Shown: positions 38,590 to 48,751 of the stretch, one piece after another
Layout: each line of letters opens with the position of its first letter
Numbering within the stretch: the stretch's first letter is position 1
Origin: Tetrahymena elliotti 4EA
Taxonomy: Eukaryota; Ciliophora; Oligohymenophorea; Hymenostomatida; Tetrahymenidae
Length of the DNA stretch: 64,000 bases
Direction: 5' to 3'
Assembly: GCA_000231825.2 (NCBI GenBank)
Contig: JH720297.1
Span: 892,348 to 956,347 of the forward strand
The notes under the pieces: generated by a model
Databases searched by the model: none
Told to the model about the DNA's origin: nothing
The model's input: the letters and a program-made list of their open reading frames with translations, nothing else
Position numbers and translations under genes: made by a program

Positions 38590-40723
38590 TGAAAATTAAA
38601 GGCAAAAAAAATAATATTTTGTTCATTTATATTTTGTTTATTTGTTATCTCCAGTTCATTTTCTTCTTGAGATATTAAATTTATTTTGCATCAAATATTT
38701 TACAAAATTTAATTTATGAATAGATTTAAAAAGAATGACAATTTTAACTTGTGAAGAAATTCTCATTTTAGGAACATTAAATAAAATAGATTTTACGTTA
38801 CGAATGAAGATTTTATTATTAAAATTTAAACTGAGTTTTGTTTATTAAAATTGTAAAGATTTTAAATAATTCATCAAATAACACTTTTTTTAAAATGAAC
38901 AATTACATTAATTTCTATTTTTAGACAATCTTCAATTTTATTGATTTTTGATTAATTTTTTTAAAATACTTAATTTGATTTCATTTCATTAACAAATTAT
39001 GGTTGAGTTGAAAGGATATTTTAGACTCAATACACATTTAAGAAATAGTAATGGATATATTCTTGTATTGCATGCATGCTATTTTATTTATTAATATCTT
39101 GCTCTCTTGCTCATTCATTAAATTTCTTTTTAAGATATTATTTTTAAATTATTCATTTTCAAAATCTTTTTTTCTTGTTTGTTCTACTATTTAAATGAGC
39201 ACAAAATGTTTTGGCCTATGAAAATTTTAATTTAAAGGTTAAGATGGTTTTCTTTTTTTAATTTTTGCTTAATATTTAAAAGGAACACTCTCTTGCTAAA
39301 ATAAATTTCATTAAAATCTAAAAAATTAAAACTCATTAGAGCCATCTAATGCATTTTCTGAGAAATAAATGAGCTTTTATTACTATGAAAGAGCATTATC
39401 ATCAAAATATTTGAATAAAAAATTCTGTTTCTATCACTTTAATGCTTTTAAGCTTTAAAAAAACAATTTATGGAGTAATTTGACTGTTAATCTATTTAGA
39501 ATTTGTTGATTCTTTTAGCTTATTATGCTTAATTGTCTTGGTTTTTTAAAATTTTATAATATTTTTTGCCATTTATAAGTAATTCGCTATTGTATGAATT
39601 TTGTAAAATTGTTAGAAATCAAAATGAAAAAAATTAAAATTTTTTTGAATAATGACAGATAATGCTTGTTGCATTAAAGCGTTGACTTTTATTTAGGGAA
39701 TAATTCAATTTTTATTTCTAGAAACGACTCAATCAATTCATAACTTAAGATTTGAGCAATTGTTCTTCTGCTACTTGCTTGAATAAGGTGGGGAATCTCA
39801 AGACTAACTCACTCACCAATCTTATATTTAGGCACTGAAATTTACTTAATTTAGAACAGTTGTTAATAATGCTTAACTTTACTATTTGGGGGTTTTCTAA
39901 AACCAAACGAAACGCTGTTTATTTTTCATAAATAAGAAGTGAGGAAAGATAGAATTGCATCTTGCTTACTCAATAAGATATTCCTTAAAGATAAAAGGTG
40001 AAATAAAAAAATCCATTTTAGTATCCAGAAGAATAATTTGCTCACAATAAAACATATATTTTTAAAAATCAAAATTAAAATTACGCGAAAAAAAGATATA
40101 TCTTTATATAATGAACTTAAATTTTTTATGAAAAAGATTTGCTTGATTTATTAATAAAAAAAATTAATTAATTTTTCTTGACTACATTTAAATCATTAGA
40201 GAGAAAAAAAACGAAAGATATTTTACAAAAAAAGAAGTTAAAATAAAATAAAGATAGAAATTCCCTCTAAATGAGCATAGGATAAATAGCTTGAATTAAA
40301 CATAGCCAATGGGAACCTTTCTATGAAAATTTAGTGAAATTATGTGGAACATTTAATGGGCAAATAGATTTTAGCAAAACGAATTAGAGATAGATTTTTT
40401 TTATAATAATTATTTAAATAAAAGTGAATGAGAAATAGAGAGATAGAAAAGAGACAATAAATTTTTATTTTTCTAATTGTAAAAATAAATGGAATCGTTA
40501 AGGAATTAAATGAAAATTATGCTTAGTTTTATCCATTTGTTTTATTTTGGTTTGTTCTATAAATTAATTGTAGTGTCATATGCTTCTATCAATAGATCGA
40601 TTGATTGATCGATAGATCGAAAACTGATAGAAAACCCCAGCAAAAATTGTAATTTTTATAAAAATTTAAATAACAAAAAAAGACAAAAAATATCTAAAAT
40701 AATAAAAAAATAAGAATAAAGAA
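38590..40723. other. Gene-poor region with a G+C-richer patch
   Basis: Mostly AT-rich. The patch at about 39720-40010 is clearly richer in G+C and looks coding in more than one frame on both strands, yet no gene model joins up. An AT/GATC-rich imperfect palindrome lies at 40585-40630, close to the NDPK start. Confidence 0.55.
40585..40630. promoter_or_regulatory. Imperfect palindrome upstream of the NDPK gene
   Basis: CTATCAATAGATCGATTGAT and TGATCGATAGATCG..CTGATAG form interleaved inverted and direct GATCGAT/GATAGATCGA elements, 95-140 nt upstream of the NDPK ATG. A regulatory role is only suggested by position and by the contrast with the flanking poly-A/T DNA. Confidence 0.3.
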
Positions 40724-41179
40724 ATGTCAGCTGAAAGAACCTTCATTATGATCAAGCCCGATGGTGTCCAAAGAGGTCTCGTCGGTCAAATCGTCCAAAG
40801 ATTCGAACAAAGAGGTTACAAGTTAGTCTCCATGAAGTTCACCCAACCCACCAAGGAATTATTAGAAGAACACTACGCTGACTTAAAGCAAAAGGGTTTC
40901 TTCCCCTCCTTGATTGCTTACATGCTCTCTGGTCCCGTTGTCCCCATGGTCTGGGAAGGTAAGGACGTCGTCAAGTAAGGTAGACAAATGCTCGGTTAAA
41001 CCAACCCCTTGGCTTCTCTCCCCGGTTCCATCAGAGGTGACTTCTCCATCGATATTGGTAGAAACATCTGCCACGGTTCTGACTCCGTCGAATCCGCTCA
41101 AAAGGAAATCGCCCTCTGGTTCAAGGAAACCGAACTTACCCAATGGAAGTCCTCCACCCACGAATGGGTCTATGAGTGA
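40724..41179 (+). CDS. NDK: Nucleoside diphosphate kinase
   Basis: Intron-free 151-aa enzyme that transfers the terminal phosphate between nucleoside triphosphates and diphosphates through a phosphohistidine. Conserved blocks: [19 protein letters not shown] with Lys11, [40 protein letters not shown], and the active-site NICHGSDS with His117. Length equals typical group I enzymes, so it is a cytosolic hexameric type and lacks a targeting peptide. Codon use is extreme for this window: CTC, GTC, ACC, CCC, AAG dominate, indicating strong expression. As a consequence a long open frame also exists on the opposite strand (40883-41161); that is a composition shadow. Confidence 0.98.
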
Positions 41180-42518
41180 ATAGATAATTCTTCCGAATTG
41201 AGTAATTAGATTCCTCGCGTAGCTCTTTGAATTAGCTCAATCCAATAACATAACAAACAAGCAAAATAATCAAGCATTCCAAAATGTTACAAAATAATAA
41301 ATAGATCTTTTAAATTAATATTAAGCAGTGAAGATTTTCTTCTCTTCAATTAAATAAATACAATCTATTTTTCCAATGTATCTTTTTTAATTATATATCT
41401 GTTATGGTTTAACTTCTTCTCAAATCCCTACGCGGGTATCAATCAATCTAAACATCAAACATTTTATTCAAATCTAAAACAATCAAACAAAAATAAATCC
41501 ATTTTAATAAGCTCAATTCTCGAATTCAGCAAACACAAAAAGTAAATGCTTTTATTCCATTTTTTTATTTGATAAAAATATAATTTTGAATGATTTTCAG
41601 AAAAAAAAAATTGAATGATGCAAAAAATTTTATAATATATAAATTTAGGTTTTTAGATTAAATTTCACACTATTCTTATGAGTAAAAAAATTTTTTATTT
41701 TCTGATAATTCTAATTAAATACTATTATTCTAAAACAAAAAAACTTATTTCTATCAAATTGAAGATTGATTTAAATAAAGGGCTAAAAAGTTTATTCATA
41801 GTGATTTGATATTAATATTCTCTAAATGTATTGCTAGTAACCCTAGTTCATCTATTTTAGGTATAAAAAATATAAAAAGACATATCTATTTGGATGAACT
41901 GCTCAATAAACTGAAACACAAGCATATTTTTTCTTTTTCAAAAAAAATATTTTATTCAACAAATTTTTTAGAGAACATAAGATAACGATTTTAAAAATAT
42001 ATTTCTGGAAGATATGCCAGTCAATCAAATAATACTTCGATGGATACATGATATATATTAAATTTTAAGTTAAAAAAAATAGTGAGATTAATTGAATTTG
42101 TAAATAATTATCAAGTAAATTAATACATTATTCAATACAACATGAAGTATCTAAGTATTCATTTGTGTATCTAATGTGACTTCATTCATTTAATATGACT
42201 TTATAAATTAATTCATTTTTTATTGATCTTTTGTATGTGTTTTGAATGCAAAAAATATATGAATGTATAAAGTATGAAGGAATGATAAACATTTTATCTT
42301 TGTTTTTAACAAGGAAAAAGAAAGAAGAAATAAACAAACAAATAAAAGAAGCAATGAATCAATAGAAATATAAAAGACAGAAATTTTAATTAAGATAACA
42401 AGAAGTAAAAATTGTTTGTGTGAGGAAGTAAAATACAAACAAACAAAAAAAGAAAAGAAATTAAATAAAAATTTTATAAATAGATATAAAACAAGTAATT
42501 AAAGGATATTGATATAAA
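41180..42518. other. Gene-free spacer
   Basis: 1.3 kb AT-rich DNA downstream of NDPK, including its 3' UTR. A-rich stretches with AAACAAACAAA units at 42340-42460 just upstream of the next gene. No gene seen. Confidence 0.55.
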
Positions 42519-43798
42519 ATGGAACCCTTTGGAACTGACGAAAGAAATTGGACTCACGAAGAAAAGGATATTGTATTAAATTTAGCATGATTAATTCAAC
42601 AAAGAGGAGGAGATGAAGCATAGTGTATTTAAAGGCGCGCTCCTAGAAGATTTGAGCTGATTCAAGGAGTGTTTGGAAAATTTATTTTGTTTGATATTGG
42701 AATAATTTCATTGCTTAAACGTTTGATTCGCTTATTCAATTTTCTTTGAAAATATAAGTAAATACTAAGGATAGCAAACAATAGATATACATACACAGAG
42801 ACCTTCATCTCCTCTTCTTTTCCTTATTAATAGCATAAAAAATTGCAAAGATAGCTAACATTTCTTAATTTATATGCAAATAGATTACTAGATTCCTTAA
42901 ATACGACAAGCACGTCAACCTTAAAACTGCTGAAATGGTTTACTCAGCTGAAGTGTAATAGCATTCATTAACTGCATCTTTTTTCATAATATCAAAAAAA
43001 GATATTCTCATTACAAGCTTTTATTCTGATCAACTTATGCAAATATTTCAATTTTAATTTCATTATAAAATAAAAGAGAATCTGCTTATTTCGGAAAGGC
43101 TGGTGCTCTTGCTGGTGGTGTTATTAGTGCTCTTTTCTTTAACTTCCCTATCGTTAGGTATCTATTCTAAAACTCATTTTCAATTAATTCAACTTACCAT
43201 TCACAATTCAGATTTCACTAAACAAGTAATTTTAAAATATAGAAATCTTCCTATCATCAGAAGATCTGCTATTGGTATTCTTCCCTTCTTATACTGCTAC
43301 AACTGGGGTGCTACTACCTAAGAAGAATTAAGATGGCTTAAGAGTAATTCATTTAAATCTCATAATTTATCAAGATATAACTTTAAAAAAAAAGCATTAC
43401 CTTAATTTAGCTATTATTTCAAAATCCACTTAGTCATTCACAAATAAATATAAAAGCTACTAATAAAATTCAATGCCTCAAAAACATTTTCTATTAACTC
43501 ATTTTTAAATACTCAAAAATGGCAAAAATCTAAAATTTCAACAAAATTAAGCTTAAAATAAAAAGAAAAATAAAGAAGATCTATCTTAAATAGTTTAAAA
43601 TGAATTATATAAATTCAAAGATAAAATTTATTTTCAAATAAATCAAGATTGAAAGCTTCAAAGGATATTTTTATTGAAAATGATCAACATATTTGAAACA
43701 ATAATTTAACCTTATATTTAAATAATTTATCAAAAGCTTTCGCTGCTTACCAAAAATTCGTTGTATATCACGGACAACATTGCAAGCTCTGGGTCTGA
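42519..43798 (+). CDS. Small 122-aa membrane protein, five exons
   Basis: Not recognised. Assembled exons: 42519-42572, 42884-42954, 43077-43157, 43243-43343, 43737-43798; every junction keeps phase (0, 2, 2, 1). The N-terminus is acidic and hydrophilic (MEPFGTDERNWTHEEKD), then a Gly/Ala-rich hydrophobic helix (YFGKAGALAGGVISALFFNF), a second hydrophobic stretch (IGILPFLYCYNWG), and a hydrophilic end (EELRWLKTFAAYQKF, HGQHCKLWV). Exon codons (AAG, GTC, CTC, GAC, TTC) are those of well expressed genes and contrast sharply with the introns, which supports the model. Size and two-helix layout would fit a small mitochondrial inner-membrane or respiratory-complex subunit, but that is inference only. 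Confidence 0.75.
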
Positions 43799-44995
43799 AG
43801 AAAAGGGATTAATATTAAATTATAAAAAGCTTTTTTCTTTCATTTTAAATCTATAAGTACTACTAGGCTATCAAGATGCATAATTAATTTGATAAGAATT
43901 TATTGTCTTACACCTTTTATGTATAATACTCCTATATGTACTTATTCTATTATCTTAAAAAGGATAATTCCAAACTACCTTTCATCACAATCTTTTCATT
44001 AAAACTAACTAAAATATTTTCATAATATAACTACTTTCAAGATCAATGTTTTTAAATGGGTACAATTTGAATAAATTCAACATTTTTCTTAAAGTTGTTT
44101 TAATTTCTTCGAAAATTATCATCTAATTTGATTAAAGTTTATTGAAAATTCATTTTTTATTAATTCATCTTAAAACTAAAATAATTTGAAAATTTCTTCA
44201 TTTGAATTTAAAAGGAAATTTTTAAAAAAATTAAGCTAATGAATTTAAATGATTTAATAAAAAAAGATTTTATGGAAAATGTAAATTTTTAATATTTGCA
44301 AGTAAGAATAAGCTATTAGATATTTTATTATTTGATTTTAAACTTAGTTAAAATTTCTTGATTTGAGATTATATTTAACATATTTGAAAATTGGATTGAT
44401 TAATTAATTAATGATGTTGTGGATATTTAATAATGACTTAAAAAGATTTTCAACAAAAATATTTTAATTTAATATTAATAAAGTTATTTTAATCAAGTTT
44501 GATACATTTCTCTAATAGAATTATTAAGAATTTAATTGTGTTTGTTTTCTTTAAATTCTATTAAAAGTAAATCATGAAAAATGAATAGTTTGCTAAAGTT
44601 CGAGAAAATATCATTTAAAATAGTTTATTATTAGAGTGTAATATGATAGCAAATTCTGGAAAGAGTTAATTGAAATAAAATAGAATAGTAATATGAAGAT
44701 ATAGATATTTCATGATAATAGTTAATTAATTATTTTACCGATAATTCTAGAAGTGATAGATATATCCTTGATACAGATTCAGCCAATTATTAAGAAAATA
44801 AGTAATTAATTAATTATTATTGAAAAGCTAATAGTTATTTTAACAAAAAAGCAAACAAGCAAAACAATTATTTTTAAATTTCATCAAAAAAATTTATAAA
44901 TCGCAAATTAATTTTAGAGATACAAAAAGTATTGATTAGAGCAGATAAATTAAGAAGTAAATAGATACTTGAAATATAGCTAGGATTATTGAAAA
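43799..44995. other. Gene-free spacer upstream of the dynamin gene
   Basis: 1.2 kb AT-rich DNA. A short frame at 44574-44697 (starting MKNEQFAKVRENII) ends in TGA and cannot be linked to the dynamin exons, so it is not called. Confidence 0.5.
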
Positions 44996-47900
44996 ATGGA
45001 TTAACTTATTCCTCTTATCAATGAAATTCATGTAAAATATTTACTTATCTTATATATAAGATCAACAAAAAAACTTGATTTGAATTTGGTTTAATTTTAA
45101 GAATTTATCATTTAAATTTTTTGAAAATTTTACAAATATCAAAGATAAAATGTTTTAAAAGCAAAAATATAAGAATAATTTGATAACTATAATAGAATTT
45201 TATTCTTAATTATCAACTATTTAATTATTAATAGAATATTTTACACAGAACAAATCTTTCGAATGAATTGAAACTACCTCAGATTGTAGTTATTGGTTCT
45301 TAATCTGCTGGTAAAAGTTCTGTTTTAGAAAGTATCATAGGAAAAGACTTTTTACCTAGAGGTAAAGGAATTGTAACACGTCGTCCAATTGAAATATAGA
45401 TTACTAATATTACTAGCGGATTAGAATATGCTGAAGTCCTTGAGCATAAAGGAGAAAAAATAACAGATATGGAAGTTCTTACTAAATTCATAGAAGATGA
45501 AACAGAAAAAGTAGCTGGCAAATAAAAAGGTGTTTCAGCAGTTCCTTTAAAAATAAGATTTTACAGCAAAAATGTTGTAGATTTACTTCTTGTTGATCTT
45601 CCGGGTATTACAAAGGTATTTATATAATAGATTTTTATAAAAAATTTTTAAAAATGCTAAAATTAATTAGAATCCAGTTGGAGATTAGCCTGCCGATATT
45701 GAATAAAAATTATTAGAGATAATCAACCCTTACATAGCTAATCCAAATTCGATTATTTTGGCTATTTCTAGAGGAACTGATGATTTAGCTAATTCTGAAG
45801 CCTTGAAGCTAGCAAGAGAATTTGATGTTAATGGTTAGAGAACTATTGGAGTTATTACACAAATAGATTTATAGGACTTCGAAAGTGAAAATGCACTAAA
45901 TGATATAATGAATAAAACCTATCCCCTAAAGCTAGGTATTATTTTTAAATTTAGTAGGAATTAATTAATTAATTAATTTTGTTGTTTAAATAGGATATGT
46001 TGGTGTTGTTATGAGAGGATAGAATTAACTTAAGACTAAAACAATTTAAGAATAAATTGTTGATGAAGCAGCCTTCTTTGAGAATCATAGTGTCTACAGA
46101 AAAGTTGCTGATAAAATGGGTATTCCATATTTAATCAAGACATTGAATCTCATATTTATGAACCACATCAAAAAATGCCTCCCAAAAATTAGAGAAAATA
46201 TAATCAGATTAATTTAGGTAAAATTTTATCTAGCAAAAGGAAGATAGTGAAAAATAAACTATTTATTATTTAATTAGATCAAGGAAGATGAAATCAGATA
46301 ATATGGTGATTTTACATACTTAGAAGATAAAACATCAAAAGGATATTTATTGCTTAACTTGATTTCAAAATTTGCAAACAATTTTAATGACTTAATTCGT
46401 AATTTTTTAACAACTTAAAATTGATTTAAATAACATTAAAAATTTAATCTTAATCCAAAGAGTCTTTCTCAATTATTCAAATTGTGAAAAGCGACAATTT
46501 AAAACAATTCAGATTTATTATGAAAATAAAAAGCCGTGTTATGACTGATTTATTTGGTTGTTGAATAACAAAAATTAAATACAAAAAAAGAATTTATTAA
46601 CCAAACAATTTTTATGAAATATAGATGGCAAGTACTTAAAATCTAACAATGATGAACTGATTGGAGGAGCAAGGATAAACTATATCTTTAATAATATATT
46701 CAAAAAATGCGTTCTTGAAGTAGATCCTTTTGATTAGCTTTCAGATGAAGATATTAGAACAGCTATTAAATCTTCTAATGGTATTAGACCTTCACTTTTT
46801 GTACCAGAAGGAGCTTTTGAAAATTTAGTCAAACAGTAAGTGTCTCGTTTATACTCTCCTTCTATTCAATGTTCTCATCTTGTTTATGAAGGTATTTCAT
46901 TTTATAAATCAAATAATATTGATTTGAATAATTACAAATAATATTGATTTGAATAACTAATTAAATTAGAATTAAGAAGAGTAATTAACTTAATCAGCAT
47001 ACCAGAAATAGAGAGATTTGATAATTTAAGCAACAAGGTAAAATAAAATTATTATTTTAAATAAGTTAATGTTCTATTTTTAAATTATTTTAAGATCTTT
47101 GAGGTTATGGAAGATGTGCTTAGTAGATGTCTCCTACCAACGGATTAAATGATTAAAAATTTGATAGAAATTGAATTAGGCTACATTAATACTAATCATC
47201 CTGATTTTGTAGGAGGAATGAGTCTCATTTAAACTTAGTCTGATAATATGATAGTAAATGAAGAAAAAACTGTTCAAAAGCAAGGCAACTAATAAACCTT
47301 AGAAAAAAACAAATAAAATAATGTAAATTCTTCTAAAATAGAAGAAGAATCTGAAGAATCAGAAAGCTTTTGGTCTTGGCTTCCCTTCTAAAAATCTAAT
47401 AAGCAAACTGAAATGCTTGATAGCAAACTTAAAATGATGAACTTAAAGAAAAAGAATGAGGTATGCTTATTGATTTATCAAATTTGATCTTTTTTAAAAT
47501 GAATTATTAAAAACTATTTTAGGATCTTAAGAGCTAAAATTCTCTCAGTGAAACTTAAAGTGTTTAAGACTAGCAAAGAAAAAGAAATTATGACATTAAT
47601 AAAGAGTTGAATTTAGATTATTCTATTACTAATTTCGGAATGTATATCCCTCGTTAAAACCTTCCACCTGTAATTAATCCATTTCTAATATTTATATAAA
47701 ACTTACAATTAATTTTACATAAACCAAAGGTCCCTAATGTAATCAGAGTATCAGAGAAACCATCTAAAAAAGAAGCAACATAGACTGATATGATTAAGAG
47801 TCTTATTGTTTCTTACTTTAATGTTGTCAAGAAAAACATTAATGATTCAATTCCTAAAACAATTATCAGCTTCTTGGTTAATAGAGTAAAACAATTACAT

Positions 47901-48113
47901 AATAAATATTTATAAATATTAATTCATTGAATAAAAAAGGCATTAAATATTTGCGAAAGAGAACTTGTTAACTCTATTTATCATGAAGAGTTTTTTGATA
48001 ACTTACTTTCAGAAAATACCTACATTTTACAAAACAGAGAAGAAACCAAGCAATAATTGAAGGTCTTAAGACAATGCATGAACGTTATAAATGATTTAGA
48101 TGCTAAATTTTGA
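44996..48113 (+). CDS. Dynamin-related GTPase (Drp)
   Basis: Predicted 734-aa membrane-remodelling GTPase, the size of human Drp1. Eleven exons: 44996-45031, 45235-45615, 45671-45935, 45994-46217, 46278-46398, 46625-46891, 46970-47037, 47095-47460, 47523-47669, 47730-47885, 47940-48113; all phases agree. The GTPase domain shows [31 protein letters not shown] (P-loop 33-40), [22 protein letters not shown] and ITQID. The stalk contains [14 protein letters not shown] and [20 protein letters not shown] variable Ser/Glu/Gln-rich insert replaces a PH domain, and a C-terminal GED ([20 protein letters not shown]) ends the protein. No PH or proline-rich domain, so it belongs with Drp1-like fission or endocytic forms. 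Tetrahymena has several DRPs; I cannot say which this is. Confidence 0.95.
46910..46956 (+). repeat. 22-nt exact tandem duplication in a dynamin intron
   Basis: CAAATAATATTGATTTGAAT followed by AA occurs at 46910-46931 and again, identical, at 46935-46956 (period 25), inside the 78-nt intron 6. The exactness suggests a recent event. Confidence 0.9.
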
Positions 48114-48751
48114 TTTTCAAAAAGGCATTCTGTACCTTCTAATATCAAAAAATAGGCAAAACCTTCACTAAATTTGGGCTAATTGCGATGCCATGCTTGA
48201 AATAAAAAAAATATAATAAAAATAAGGTAAAAAACTTGTGAGAAAAAACAATAGAAAAATAAATTAATTAAATATTTTATCAAGAACTTATATTAGAATT
48301 AAAAAAAATAAAGTTAGAAATCAACCTAAAATCTTTGTAAATATACCCTTTATCTGAACAAAAAATAATTTTATCAATCTATCTTTATATATTTCAATTA
48401 TTGCATGATTTTAATGAGTAAATAAATGATAAAAGTATAGTATTAATATATTTATTTTGAATTACTGTATGATTTTAATTAGTAAATTAATAATAAAAGC
48501 ATAGTATTATTATTTAGTTTGAGTTATTGTATGATTGTAATTAGTAATTAATGACTATATATTATTATTAATATTTGACTCTCAATAAGATCTGTAATTA
48601 ATTTATTTTTTATGGTATTTTTTGAATTTGATTTGACTATGAATTGTAATCATATCAAAATTTCTGTCATAAAATAAATTAAATTGTTTGTTACTTTAGA
48701 TATTAGGATTTTAATTTTTTTGTATAAGAATTATATTAATACTTTTACAGT
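48114..48751. other. Spacer between dynamin and LMBR1-like genes
   Basis: Short intergenic region with both genes on the plus strand. It contains a three-copy tandem repeat at 48396-48580 and otherwise only AT-rich DNA. Confidence 0.6.
48396..48580. repeat. Three-copy tandem repeat, unit 62-64 nt
   Basis: The motif AATTATTGCATGATTTTAAT.. AGTATAGTATTA recurs at about 48396, 48460 and 48522 with modest divergence (TGTATGATTTTAATTAGTAA, TGTATGATTGTAATTAGTAA). Confidence 0.8.

Noticed and set aside
39733..39990. Selenoprotein reading (TGA read through after VPKYKIGE)
   Set aside because: No SECIS-like element or known selenoprotein motif was recognised, and two other frames look equally coding.
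40883..41183. Long antisense and +1-frame open frames over the NDPK gene
   Set aside because: They overlap a certain gene and arise from its C/G-ending codon bias.
44574..44697. Short frame with GKS upstream of the dynamin gene, possibly a first exon
   Set aside because: It ends in TGA without a phase-compatible donor, while the downstream ATG at 44996 gives a standard dynamin N-terminus.
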